From the NCBI GenBank assembly GCA_009780545.1, contig WQZW01000011.1, positions 1-13,412 on the forward strand: a DNA stretch of 13,412 bases, written 5' to 3'. The notes below the pieces were generated by a model. The model searched no databases. It was not told where the DNA came from and saw only the letters and a program-made list of their open reading frames with translations. The DNA is from Treponema sp. GTDB lineage: Bacteria; Spirochaetota; Spirochaetia; Treponematales; Breznakiellaceae. Below, in pieces: positions 1-7,324 of the stretch (position 1 is its first letter; the number at the start of each line of letters is the position of its first letter). Made by a program: the position numbers and the translations under genes.

Positions 1-92
1 CCGCCGCCCTTGTCATTCCCCGAACACCCGACTACGGCGAGTGCCAGGAAAGCCGCCACCGTAACGGTGGACACCGTGCGCAACATCTTCAT
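1..92 (-). CDS. Predicted lipoprotein, N-terminal fragment (runs off the window edge)
   Basis: Reading the minus strand from ATG at 92 gives a short basic N-terminus (MKMLR), a hydrophobic stretch, then AVVGCSGN. This is a signal peptide with a type II (lipoprotein) lipobox, with the lipidated Cys at about residue 23. A strong Shine-Dalgarno AGGAGG lies at 101-106, 8 nt before the start. A second in-frame ATG at 86 is possible but worse spaced. Only 30 codons are inside the window, so the mature protein and its function cannot be judged; a Gly-rich start after the Cys is all that is seen. The gene is divergent from the glgC-chemosensory operon and has its own promoter at 176-204. It could be a solute-binding protein or any other surface lipoprotein. 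Confidence 0.75.
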   Translation of the reverse strand, partial: MKMLRTVSTVTVAAFLALAVVGCSGNDKGG

Positions 93-160
93 CCTTAGTT
101 CCTCCTGATCTTGGCCGGCAGCGTATCGTCCACACAAAGCGGCGCAGTTCCGGTCGTTAA

Positions 161-185
161 ATGGTACCTTAAGCCACTATACCAT
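161..185. promoter_or_regulatory. Inverted repeat over the -10/+1 of the leftward promoter, candidate operator
   Basis: ATGGTA (161-166) and TACCAT (180-185) form a perfect 6-bp inverted repeat with a 13-nt spacer. It covers the -10 hexamer (176-181) and the predicted start (about 169) of the leftward promoter. Only half of it would be transcribed, so an RNA hairpin is unlikely, and a repressor-binding site is the natural reading. Arms of 6 bp can occur by chance, and no regulator is identified. Confidence 0.3.
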
Positions 186-204
186 GGCGCCCCAAAGAAG
201 TCAA
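176..204 (-). promoter_or_regulatory. Sigma70-type promoter for the leftward lipoprotein gene
   Basis: On the minus strand, TTGACT (plus 199-204) and TATAGT (plus 176-181) are separated by exactly 17 bp. Each matches the sigma70 consensus at five of six positions. An A-tract lies just upstream of the -35 on this strand (plus T-run about 208-215), which resembles an UP element. Predicted transcription start is near 169, giving a leader of about 77 nt before the ATG at 92. Confidence 0.7.
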
Positions 205-264
205 CGGTTTTTTTTAACATTTCAAAATTTTTCCGCCGCTATCGTAACCGCACCCGGACAATAA

Positions 265-293
265 TGGACAAAAGTTTTTTTTCATCTTATAAT
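265..293 (+). promoter_or_regulatory. Sigma70-type promoter of the glgC-chemosensory operon
   Basis: TGGACA (265-270) and a perfect TATAAT (288-293) are 17 bp apart, placing transcription start near 300. This leaves a leader of about 93 nt before glgC at 393. The leader contains a possible 6-bp stem, CCCGGA (343-348) with TCCGGG (357-362), and ends in a strong Shine-Dalgarno AAGGAGG (381-387). The DNA just upstream (about 207-232) is AT-rich and is shared with the divergent promoter. No convincing second promoter was seen in the short gaps between the genes that follow, so this probably drives the whole operon to 11416. Confidence 0.75.
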
Positions 294-392
294 GACGTAA
301 GGCGGTGAGTATGAGGCCGTGAGGATTTCGTTATGGCGACCGCCCGGAGGTCCGCTTCCGGGGAGTGTCGCCGCGACGATAAGGAGGCTGGT

Positions 393-1667
393 ATGTCGGA
401 TGTTCTGTCTATCGTGTTAGGCGGGGGCAAGGGAACCCGTCTTTTTCCGCTCACCAAGGAGCGTTCCAAACCGGCCGTTCCTTTCGGGGGAAAGTTCCGC
501 CTGGTGGACATTCCCATCTCCAACTGCATCAACTCCGGTTTCAGGAGCATCTACATCCTCACCCAGTTCAACTCCACCTCGCTGCACCTGCACATCGGCC
601 AAACCTACCTCTTCGACACCTTCACCAACGGCTTCGTGGAGATACTGGCCGCCCAGCAGACGGTCGAGGGATCCAGTTGGTACGAGGGAACCGCCGACGC
701 CGTCCGCAAGAACCTTCCCCACTTCAGGAGCCAGAAACCTTCCTATTATATGATACTTTCCGGCGACCAGTTGTACCGCATGAACCTGCGGGACTTCCTG
801 GACCGGCATATCGCCTCGGGGGCGGTCATCTCCATAGCCTGCACCCCGGTAAGCCGGGAGGACGCCGGCGCCCTGGGGATACTCAAGGCCGACAAAAACG
901 GCCGAATCACCGAATTCCTGGAAAAACCCGGGCCGATCAAGGACATTTCCGACTTCAGGATTCCGGACGCGCTGAAAACCGGGAAACAGATCGACGGGGA
1001 CGCATTCCTCGGCTCGATGGGCATCTACGTTTTCGACGCGGCCATGATGGAAAAGTGCCTGGACAACGACCTGGCCGACTTCGGCAAGGAGATCATCCCC
1101 CGTTCCATAGGCGACTGCAGGGTCAACGCCTACCTTTTCGACAGCTACTGGGAGGACATAGGCACCATCCGCAACTTCTACGAGACGAACCTCGAACTGA
1201 CCTCGGTGCGCCCTAAGTTCGACTTCTACGACGAGAATCTTCCCATCTTCACCCATAAGCGGAACCTGCCGCCGTCGAAGATGAACCTCAGCCAGATGAC
1301 CCAGTCCATCGCCGCCGAGGGCTGCATCATCACCAACGGCACGATCAACAATTCCATAGTCGGCGTGCGCACCATCGTGGAGAACGGGGCCAGCCTGAAC
1401 GGGGTTGTCTGCATGGGGGCGGACTTCTACGAGACCGACATCGAAAAGATGGAAAATCTTGAAAAGCGGCTGCCGAACATGGGGATAGGGGCCGGATCGA
1501 GCATCCGGGGGACGATCATCGACAAGAACGTGCGGATCGGCGAGGGCTGCAGGATAGGGGTGGACGAGATCGGCCGCGGCGACGGCGACTACGGCGACTA
1601 CCATGTGGTGGACGGGATCATCGTCATCCCGAAGAACACCGTGCTGTACCCGGGAACGGTCATCTGA
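393..1667 (+). CDS. glgC: Glucose-1-phosphate adenylyltransferase (ADP-glucose pyrophosphorylase)
   Basis: Makes ADP-glucose from glucose-1-phosphate and ATP, the committed step of bacterial glycogen synthesis in the cytoplasm. The 424 residues are normal for the family. Visible motifs are the nucleotide-binding GGGKGTRLFPLT (10-21), SKPAVPFGGKFRLVDIPISN (25-44), WYEGTADAVR (96-105), SGDQLYRM with the catalytic-type Asp125 (123-130), EFLEKP with the sugar-phosphate Lys178 (174-179), DFGKEIIP (229-236) and YWEDIG (252-257). A C-terminal beta-helix domain ends in GTVI, as in the plant/cyanobacterial-like branch. The start at 393 is chosen for its AAGGAGG 5 nt upstream and because the family begins just before the GGGKGTR loop. 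An in-frame ATG at 333 would add 20 atypical residues. It is the first gene of the operon, and its stop is 5 bp before the first CheW gene. This coupling of a storage enzyme to a signalling cluster is unusual. Confidence 0.95.
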   Translation: MSDVLSIVLGGGKGTRLFPLTKERSKPAVPFGGKFRLVDIPISNCINSGFRSIYILTQFNSTSLHLHIGQTYLFDTFTNGFVEILAAQQTVEGSSWYEGTADAVRKNLPHFRSQKPSYYMILSGDQLYRMNLRDFLDRHIASGAVISIACTPVSREDAGALGILKADKNGRITEFLEKPGPIKDISDFRIPDALKTGKQIDGDAFLGSMGIYVFDAAMMEKCLDNDLADFGKEIIPRSIGDCRVNAYLFDSYWEDIGTIRNFYETNLELTSVRPKFDFYDENLPIFTHKRNLPPSKMNLSQMTQSIAAEGCIITNGTINNSIVGVRTIVENGASLNGVVCMGADFYETDIEKMENLEKRLPNMGIGAGSSIRGTIIDKNVRIGEGCRIGVDEIGRGDGDYGDYHVVDGIIVIPKNTVLYPGTVI

Positions 1668-1672
1668 AGGGC

Positions 1673-2152
1673 ATGCCGGGGATGGAAGGAACGGTGTCGG
1701 ACGGAGACGGCGCGGAAGATTGCCGGGGCGGGAAGTTCCTGGTCTTTCCCATCCAGGGAAGGCTCTGCGCGCTGACCCTGGACCAGATAGACGAGATTGC
1801 GGGCCTCGATGCCGTCCACCGGCTTCCGCTGGTCCCCCCCTACGTGCTGGGTGTGGTAAGCCGATACTCGGTGCCCTACGTCCTGTTCGACGTCGGCCTG
1901 TTGCTGTTCGACGCGCCGAGTTCCGGAAAGAAGATGCTCGTCCTGCGCGGGCACCCGGACCGGGTGGCCTTCCTCATCGACGACGTCAGCGACATCGTGG
2001 AGGTTTCGGGCGGGGAACTCCTGCCGCATGAGGGGGAATACGGGGCCGAGGGGATTTCCGCGGTTACCGCCTCCTTCGGCTGGGAAGGGCGGGAGGTCCT
2101 CGTTCTGGACATACGGGCAAATCCCGGGAAGCCGCACGGGGCACCCCGGTGA
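1673..2152 (+). CDS. cheW: CheW-like coupling protein
   Basis: CheW proteins link receptors to the CheA kinase in cytoplasmic arrays. This 159-residue protein is nearly all one CheW domain (about 20-150). It starts with KFLVFPIQGRLCALTLDQI, followed by LPLVPPYVLGVV, the FDVG stretch, and VAFLIDDVSDIVEV (the 'gllVD.V' strand), and it ends with VLVLDI. The canonical segment with the Asn-x-Arg-Gly loop is replaced by the shorter VVSRYSVPYV (about 62-71), so the receptor/CheA-facing surface has diverged. The start is uncertain: ATG 1673 has its GAAGG only 2 nt away, whereas ATG 1682 and GTG 1694 have better-spaced purine runs. None of these affects the domain. The stop overlaps the next start as GTGA (2149-2152). 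The position matches WspB/WspD-type adaptors. Confidence 0.85.
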   Translation: MPGMEGTVSDGDGAEDCRGGKFLVFPIQGRLCALTLDQIDEIAGLDAVHRLPLVPPYVLGVVSRYSVPYVLFDVGLLLFDAPSSGKKMLVLRGHPDRVAFLIDDVSDIVEVSGGELLPHEGEYGAEGISAVTASFGWEGREVLVLDIRANPGKPHGAPR

Positions 2153-2592
2153 ACGTGTTCGTATCCCGAACCCTGGACTTCCGTCTTGCGATACCGGCCG
2201 ATTCGGTGGCGGCCCTGCGGGACCTTCGGGACGTCGAAGGCTACGGGGACGGCCCGCCGAACCGTAACGAAAGTATCGTTCGGGATGCGGAAAGCGGCCT
2301 TGCCTACGTCAGGCTCCCCCTTCTGCTGGGGGCGGAAACCGACCGGGCCGAGGGCGGATTCTGCGGCATCTTCCTTAAAGAAGGGTTCGGGGAACGGGCG
2401 GTGCTTCTGGGAGGGAAGGTCGTGGACTCGGTCGACCTGGAAGAGGGACGGCTGCATCCGGTGCCCCGGCCCCTCGCCGGCAGCGGATTTTCGGCCCTGT
2501 TCTCCGGCCTCGGTTTTACGGACCGGGCGGAAACGGCGTTCTTCCTCCTGGACGTCGAGGGTCTGCTCCTGAGGATACGGGACGGGCGGTAA
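2149..2592 (+). CDS. Divergent second CheW-like protein
   Basis: A 147-residue protein starting at GTG 2149, which overlaps the previous stop by 4 bp (GTGA), so it is probably translationally coupled. No motif is strong on its own. The order of segments fits a degenerate CheW domain: an N-terminal strand (MNVFVSRTLDFRLAIPADSV), AYVRLPLLLG near 57-66 in place of 'PViDLr..LG', GGKVVDSVDL near 88-97 in place of 'gllVD.V', a HPVP element near 103-106, and FFLLDVEGLL near 131-140 as the closing strand. The usual central Gly-rich loop is poorly conserved. Context is supportive, because Wsp-type clusters carry two CheW proteins around the CheR. If it is not CheW, it is an unassigned small cytoplasmic partner of the array. 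No membrane segment or signal peptide is seen. Confidence 0.6.
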   Translation: MNVFVSRTLDFRLAIPADSVAALRDLRDVEGYGDGPPNRNESIVRDAESGLAYVRLPLLLGAETDRAEGGFCGIFLKEGFGERAVLLGGKVVDSVDLEEGRLHPVPRPLAGSGFSALFSGLGFTDRAETAFFLLDVEGLLLRIRDGR

Positions 2593-2597
2593 GGGAT

Positions 2598-4106
2598 ATG
2601 GAAACGGTACATTCCGGAAAAAATACGCAGGACGGGCGGACCGGGGAGCCGAACCTGGCGGATTTCTGCGGCAAGCTTTCCGAGATCGCCCTGTGCAATC
2701 CGTCGCTGGTGTTCCTCCACTACCGGATCGAGCAGATACTGGGGATTCGGGCCGAGGGGGAATCCCTGCTCCGGCTGAGCGAGCAGATCGAGAGCCGCTG
2801 CGGTTATTCCTTCGTGGAAAACCCGACGATGTTCGCCAACGAACTTGCTTCCAGGGAAGGCGTGTTCCAGGTTTCCGGCACGGTAACCGTCCACGAAACC
2901 TATTTTTTCAGGGAAGAGGCCCACTTCGACCTGCTGCTCCGCATGCTGCCCGATCTTGTCCGTCTCGGCCGCCCGATCCGCATCTGTTCGGCGGCAACCT
3001 CCATCGGCTGCGAGGCGTACAGCATCGCCATGTTGCTGGACTACCACATGCGTTCGGGCGGGAACGGGGCCTTCGACTTCGAGATAGACGCCTTCGACGT
3101 GGACGCCGCCTCGATACGGACGGCGAAGGCCGGACGCTACACCTCCAACGTCATCAGGCCGGACGGGGCCGGTTTCCGGTATGTCCTGGACCGGTACCTC
3201 AGGCGGGAAGGGGAGGAGTACGTCGTGGACGAATCCCTCAAGGAGAAGGTAGGGTTTTTCACCCACAACCTGATCCGGGGGATTCGGCGGAAGTACGACC
3301 TGGTGTTCTTCAGGAACGCCCTGATCTACTTCACCCCCAAGAACCGCGTCTCGGTGCTGCGCAATCTCGGCGAGGCCCTTACCGACAACGGCGTGCTGTT
3401 TCTCGGCGTCTGCGAAACCGCGGGGAACGACTATCCCACGCTGGCCCGGCACAGCCTTAACGAAACGTTCTTTTTCAGGAAGGCGGTCCCGACCATATCG
3501 GGGGGGCCGGGAGGACGGGAACTGCCGAGGACCGGCCCCGGCCCGATCCCGGAATCCCCCGTCGCGGGACCCGTCCCTTCCGGGCGGACCGTGGAACCGG
3601 GACCGGAGACGGGAATGCCGTCCTCGGAGATCAAGGACGTACTGAGCAGGGACGGGGGAAAGACCGGTGCCAAACTGGTATACGCGGCGTTGACGGGGAG
3701 CGGGGGGGAAGAACGGCCGTCGGGCAGCGCGCTTGCCGCCGCCGTCCTTTACTTCATCGGTTCCGGCGAGAGGGAGGCGGCCGAATTGACGCTGGCCTTC
3801 CTGGAAAGGACGAACAGCGGGCCGCAGCCCGGCTTCCTCCGCGGGGAGCTGTTCCTGCTGGCCGGGGAACGGGAACGGGCAAGGGCCTGCTTCGAGCTTG
3901 CCGCCCTCAAGGACCGGGCCTTCTGGCCGGCGTTCTACCGGCTTGCCATGCTCTCCGGTCCCGACGGCGGCCCGGAATACGCGGAACGGGCCAAGGCCGC
4001 AACCGAAAGCCTCGCCTACGGGAGGAACCTGGGCTACGAGTGCTTCCTCGGGGGCTTCGACCCCGATTACTTCGGCAGGATCCTCCTTAAGAAATCCGAC
4101 AAATAA
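2598..4106 (+). CDS. cheR: CheR-type chemoreceptor methyltransferase with TPR-like C-terminus (WspC-like)
   Basis: Predicted to methylate receptor glutamates using S-adenosylmethionine. Of its 502 residues, about 25-297 form the CheR domain. THE key segments are HETYFFREEAHF (99-110, the 'TxFFR..hF' motif), IRICSAATSIGCEAYSIAML (127-146, SAM site), the acidic DAFDVDAASI (164-173) and DLVFFRNALIYFTP (234-247). Two positions depart from the usual form: the SAM loop reads GCEAYS where GEEPYS is typical, and FFRN replaces the common FCRN. A Pro/Gly-rich linker (about 298-345) leads to a helical tail. There, FLRGELFLLAGERERARACF (413-432) and AFWPAFYRLAML (441-452) look like TPR repeats, as in the Wsp and Frz methyltransferases. 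The start ATG 2598 is 5 bp after the preceding stop with AAGGG close by, so spacing is tight. No CheB esterase lies nearby. Confidence 0.88.
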   Translation: METVHSGKNTQDGRTGEPNLADFCGKLSEIALCNPSLVFLHYRIEQILGIRAEGESLLRLSEQIESRCGYSFVENPTMFANELASREGVFQVSGTVTVHETYFFREEAHFDLLLRMLPDLVRLGRPIRICSAATSIGCEAYSIAMLLDYHMRSGGNGAFDFEIDAFDVDAASIRTAKAGRYTSNVIRPDGAGFRYVLDRYLRREGEEYVVDESLKEKVGFFTHNLIRGIRRKYDLVFFRNALIYFTPKNRVSVLRNLGEALTDNGVLFLGVCETAGNDYPTLARHSLNETFFFRKAVPTISGGPGGRELPRTGPGPIPESPVAGPVPSGRTVEPGPETGMPSSEIKDVLSRDGGKTGAKLVYAALTGSGGEERPSGSALAAAVLYFIGSGEREAAELTLAFLERTNSGPQPGFLRGELFLLAGERERARACFELAALKDRAFWPAFYRLAMLSGPDGGPEYAERAKAATESLAYGRNLGYECFLGGFDPDYFGRILLKKSDK

Positions 4107-4127
4107 CCCCGGCATGAGGAGAACGGT

Positions 4128-5762
4128 ATGATTTGGAAATTGAGGAACAGGTTTTTCGTTCAGTTCGTGGCTCTCGGCATGCTGGTGTTCTTCAGCACGG
4201 TACTGGCCTTGTTGCTTCAATACGGGGGCAAGTACCGGGAGGACACCTACACGAACACGCTGAGCACGGCGATCTCGCTTGCCGTGGCCCGCATCCCGAT
4301 TGACAGGGAGCGGCTGGCCGCCCTCCGTGATGCGGCCGGCGGTGACCAGGACCACGCCCTTGCCGTCTCCGGCCTGCTGAAGATACGGGAGGACTACAAC
4401 CTCAACGGCCTCCGCCTGCTCCAGCTCCGGGTTCCGGGCAGCTACCGCATCGTGCTGGACGCGGCCTCGATGCCGGGCTTTCCCACCGTCGACTACATGA
4501 ATTCCCCCCATGAGGGAATCGAGGACGTCTACCAGACGAAGATCCCCCTGATCACACCCGAATACCCGGGCGAGGGAGGGGTGCAGGTCAGCGCCTTTTT
4601 CCCGGTGGTGGAGAACGGGCAGGTCATAGCGATCTGGACGGCCGGCCTGTTCAGGCGCGACATTCCCTCGCTGCTCGGCTACGAACAGGTTGCCCTGCTG
4701 GTCGCGTTCGTCATATCGGCGAGCATCGCCGTCCTGTTCGCCCTGTCCGCCTCCGGTTCGATGACCAAATCCATCGTGGGGATCGAAAAGGTCGCCTCCT
4801 CCCTGGCCGATATGCGTTTCGATATCGAGATACCGGTAACCAGGAAGGACGAGATAGGGCAGATGCAGCGGATGATGGTGAGGATACGGGACAGCCTGAA
4901 GCTGCACTTCAACCTGCTGGGGGGAAGCGCGACCAGGGTTTCGACCGCGGTCTACGACCTTTCATCCTCGGCCCGCGAGATTTCGACCACGGCGGCCCAG
5001 CAGTCGGCATCGGTAACGGAGATCGTGGGCACGATGGAGAACAGCAGGGCGTTTTCCTCCCGGATGACCCAGCATACCGAGGGAGTCGTGGAACTTGCCT
5101 CGGACGTGGAATCCCTGAGCGGGCACGGAGTGCTGCTGCACAAGGGAAACGAGACGATGATGGACGAGATACGGAAGCAGAACGACAAGGTGGTGGAACA
5201 GATCAACAACCTTACCGAGGTGCTTTCCCGGATCAACGAGGCGGTGCAGTTCATCGACGACATCGCCGACAGGACCAAGCTCATCGCCTTCAACGCCGCG
5301 CTGGAGGCTTCCTCGGCCGGGGCGGCCGGGCTGCGTTTCACCGTGGTCGCAGGCGAGATCCGCCGCTTCGCCGACAACGTGGGAACCTCGGTGGTTACCA
5401 TAAAGGAAAGGATATCCGAACTTAGGGACGTTTCCGGCTTCCTCATATCGGAGGCCGCCCTGAGCTCGGACACGATAGGCCAGGGCTACAAAAGACTGGT
5501 CGAGCAGAAGGAAGCCTTCGAGAACATTACCTACGTGGCCAGGAACGCCGCCACCAGCTCGAAGGACATACTGGAACTGGGCAGGCAGCAGGAGATCGCC
5601 GCCGAGCAGAGCCTCCTCGCCCTGCAGGAAATCTCCGCCGGCGGGAAGCAGTTCATGCTCGCCACCGGCAATACTTCCAGGACCGTCGACGACCTGGCCA
5701 AGATGGCCGGCGAACTCCGGGAAAGCCTGGCCCGCTTCCAGGAAGGCGGGAAAAAGCCATGA
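4128..5762 (+). CDS. Methyl-accepting chemotaxis protein with extracytoplasmic sensor domain
   Basis: A 544-residue receptor. The order is TM1 (about 11-31), an extracytoplasmic domain (about 32-186), TM2 (about 187-208), HAMP (about 209-262) and a long helical-hairpin signalling domain (about 265-535). The sensor domain ends with FFPVVENGQVIAIWTAGLFR, which resembles a Cache-type strand pattern; this is inference. TAAQQSASV (288-296) is a plausible methylation site. The tip reads DRTKLIAFNAALEASSAG (381-398). Against E. coli Tsr it replaces Phe373 with Asp, Asn376 with Lys, Leu380 with Phe, Arg388 with Ser, Glu391 with Ala and Gly395 with Arg. There is no CheR-docking pentapeptide at the C-terminus (EGGKKP). 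A strong Shine-Dalgarno GAGGAG at 4116-4121, 6 nt before the ATG, supports the start. The stop overlaps the next start as ATGA. Confidence 0.92.
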   Translation: MIWKLRNRFFVQFVALGMLVFFSTVLALLLQYGGKYREDTYTNTLSTAISLAVARIPIDRERLAALRDAAGGDQDHALAVSGLLKIREDYNLNGLRLLQLRVPGSYRIVLDAASMPGFPTVDYMNSPHEGIEDVYQTKIPLITPEYPGEGGVQVSAFFPVVENGQVIAIWTAGLFRRDIPSLLGYEQVALLVAFVISASIAVLFALSASGSMTKSIVGIEKVASSLADMRFDIEIPVTRKDEIGQMQRMMVRIRDSLKLHFNLLGGSATRVSTAVYDLSSSAREISTTAAQQSASVTEIVGTMENSRAFSSRMTQHTEGVVELASDVESLSGHGVLLHKGNETMMDEIRKQNDKVVEQINNLTEVLSRINEAVQFIDDIADRTKLIAFNAALEASSAGAAGLRFTVVAGEIRRFADNVGTSVVTIKERISELRDVSGFLISEAALSSDTIGQGYKRLVEQKEAFENITYVARNAATSSKDILELGRQQEIAAEQSLLALQEISAGGKQFMLATGNTSRTVDDLAKMAGELRESLARFQEGGKKP

Positions 5763-7324
5763 GGGATTCCGGAACCGAAGGCGACGCGGCCAGGGTCGCT
5801 CAGGAGGGCGAGCGGATCATCTGCACCCTCCGTCTTGCCATCGCCGTAACGCTGACGGTAAGCGTCGCCATCGCCTCGTTCCTCATTCGGGCCAATTCGG
5901 GCGTGTGGCCGCCTTTCCGCCTGTACCTGTCCGCCTTCGTCTTCCTCGCCTACGCCGTTCTCCTGTTCCTTCATGTCAGGCGTTATCCCGCCACCGCGTC
6001 CTGGTATCGGTACTTCTGCGTCGTCCTGGACGTAAGCTGCGTCAGCGCCGTCCTCTGGGTGGTCTGCTCCTTCCCCGAGATCGAGCCCCCCCGCGCCTAC
6101 CTTCCCCTGATGGGCCTGTACTACGTCTTCCTCATCCTCATCGGTTCGTTCAGGTTCAGCATGAGGGCCGCCGTCTTCTCGGGTGTTTTTACCGCCGCCG
6201 CCTACGCCATAGTAATCGCCGCCAACTACCGGGTACTGCAGTTGCCGTATTACGCCGTACTGGGCGAGAAGCACGTAAGCGACAGCTTCAGCATATACTT
6301 CGAGGGATTCAGGATACTGGGGATGCTGATGATCGGGATCATCACCGCATTGGCCTCCAGGCACCGGCTCCGCTTTTTCAATTCGATGGCCGAGGCGGAA
6401 AAGGCGGCAAACCTGGCGATGGCCGACACGGTTTCCCGGAGCCGGAGCATGGCCGGGACGCTGCGCGCGTCCACCGACGAGATATTCAAGTCGTCGAAGA
6501 TCATCTCCGAAACGGCGAACGCGCAGGGCGGGAGCATCGGCGAGGTGAAGACCGCGCTGGACAGGAACACCGGCCTGACCATGGAGATCGCCGAGAAAAC
6601 CGTCAGCGTGGTCGGGATCAGCGGGAAGCTCGAGGACGAGGTGCTGAAGGGATTCTCGCTGCTGGAGCGGAACAGCCTCGGGCTGCAGGACATCAGGGAC
6701 AAGAACGACCGGGTGATGGCCGGAATCTGCGAGCTGGGGAACAAGACCGGCAAAATAGGGGAGAGCATCCGGGCAATCGACACGATCACCGACCATACCA
6801 AGGTGATCGCCTTCAACGCCGCGCTCGAGGCCGCCAGCGCCGGGGAAAACGGCCATCGCTTCGCGGTGGTGGCCAACGAGGTCAACCGACTTGCGGACGA
6901 CATCGCCGAGCTTACCCGCACGATACGGGCCCAGCTCGCCCGGATTCAGAATTCCTCCACCGAACTGATCGTCTCCGGCGAGGAGAACTCCGAGAAGATC
7001 ACCGAGGGAAACAACCTGATCCGCCAGCTCGAGGACGTGTTCCGCAAGATACGCTCGTATGCGGACATAACGCAGAACCAGGCCGACTCGGTAACGTCCC
7101 TTGCCGAAAACCAGCGGGAATCCGCGCGGCAGCTCCATCTGGCCATTCAGGACATCTCCTCCGGGCTCGGCAGCTTCGTCCTTTCCACCGAACTGGTCTC
7201 TTCGTCGGCGGAAAACCTAGCCCGGATGACGGGGGAACTGGAGGACCTTCTGGGGGACGTTCCGGGTGCCGTTCCCAAATCAGAGGTCGCGAATCTGGGC
7301 GTTCCGGGGGCCGAATGTCCATAG
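5759..7324 (+). CDS. Six-transmembrane chemoreceptor without HAMP
   Basis: A 521-residue receptor whose N-terminal 205 residues hold about six hydrophobic helices (roughly 20-43, 52-72, 84-105, 113-132, 134-157, 185-201) with short loops. It therefore probably senses within the membrane rather than through a periplasmic domain. The last helix runs directly into the signalling hairpin with no HAMP. The tip is DHTKVIAFNAALEAASAGEN (345-364), again with the Asp, Lys, Phe, Ser and Arg replacements seen in the upstream receptor. Distances from the NAQGGSIGEV site to the tip (92 residues) and from the tip to the LARMTGEL element (142 residues) equal those in the upstream receptor. The two signalling domains are thus in register and could share one array. 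There is no C-terminal pentapeptide (ends GAECP). It starts within the ATGA overlap at 5759 and overlaps cheA by 10 bp. Confidence 0.88.
   Translation: MRDSGTEGDAARVAQEGERIICTLRLAIAVTLTVSVAIASFLIRANSGVWPPFRLYLSAFVFLAYAVLLFLHVRRYPATASWYRYFCVVLDVSCVSAVLWVVCSFPEIEPPRAYLPLMGLYYVFLILIGSFRFSMRAAVFSGVFTAAAYAIVIAANYRVLQLPYYAVLGEKHVSDSFSIYFEGFRILGMLMIGIITALASRHRLRFFNSMAEAEKAANLAMADTVSRSRSMAGTLRASTDEIFKSSKIISETANAQGGSIGEVKTALDRNTGLTMEIAEKTVSVVGISGKLEDEVLKGFSLLERNSLGLQDIRDKNDRVMAGICELGNKTGKIGESIRAIDTITDHTKVIAFNAALEAASAGENGHRFAVVANEVNRLADDIAELTRTIRAQLARIQNSSTELIVSGEENSEKITEGNNLIRQLEDVFRKIRSYADITQNQADSVTSLAENQRESARQLHLAIQDISSGLGSFVLSTELVSSSAENLARMTGELEDLLGDVPGAVPKSEVANLGVPGAECP

Noticed and set aside
111..308. 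65-codon plus-strand frame in the divergent promoter region
   Set aside because: It overlaps both promoters, and the translated peptide has no domain or signal. The AT-rich DNA explains the frame.
311..322. Three-codon ATG-AGG-CCG-TGA leader ORF before glgC
   Set aside because: Too short to distinguish from chance, with no attenuator-like structure or run of regulatory codons.
417..1604. Long minus-strand open frame opposite glgC (395 codons)
   Set aside because: GC-rich antisense shadow. The plus strand carries a full set of GlgC motifs, and the antisense protein is low-complexity Val/Gly/Asp-rich.
2304..4907. Very long minus-strand open frame (867 codons) across CheW2, CheR and the first receptor
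   Set aside because: It crosses three well-supported plus-strand genes, has skewed composition (Arg/Gly/Pro/His) and no recognisable domain.
5905..7314. N-terminal extension of the CheA frame by 470 codons
   Set aside because: It lies wholly within the six-helix receptor gene in another frame and is Arg-rich with no domain. CheA P1 begins right after ATG 7315.
4128..7324. Recent tandem duplication of the two receptor genes
   Set aside because: The N-terminal halves are unrelated, and similarity is limited to the signalling hairpin, so this looks like an old pairing, not a recent copy.
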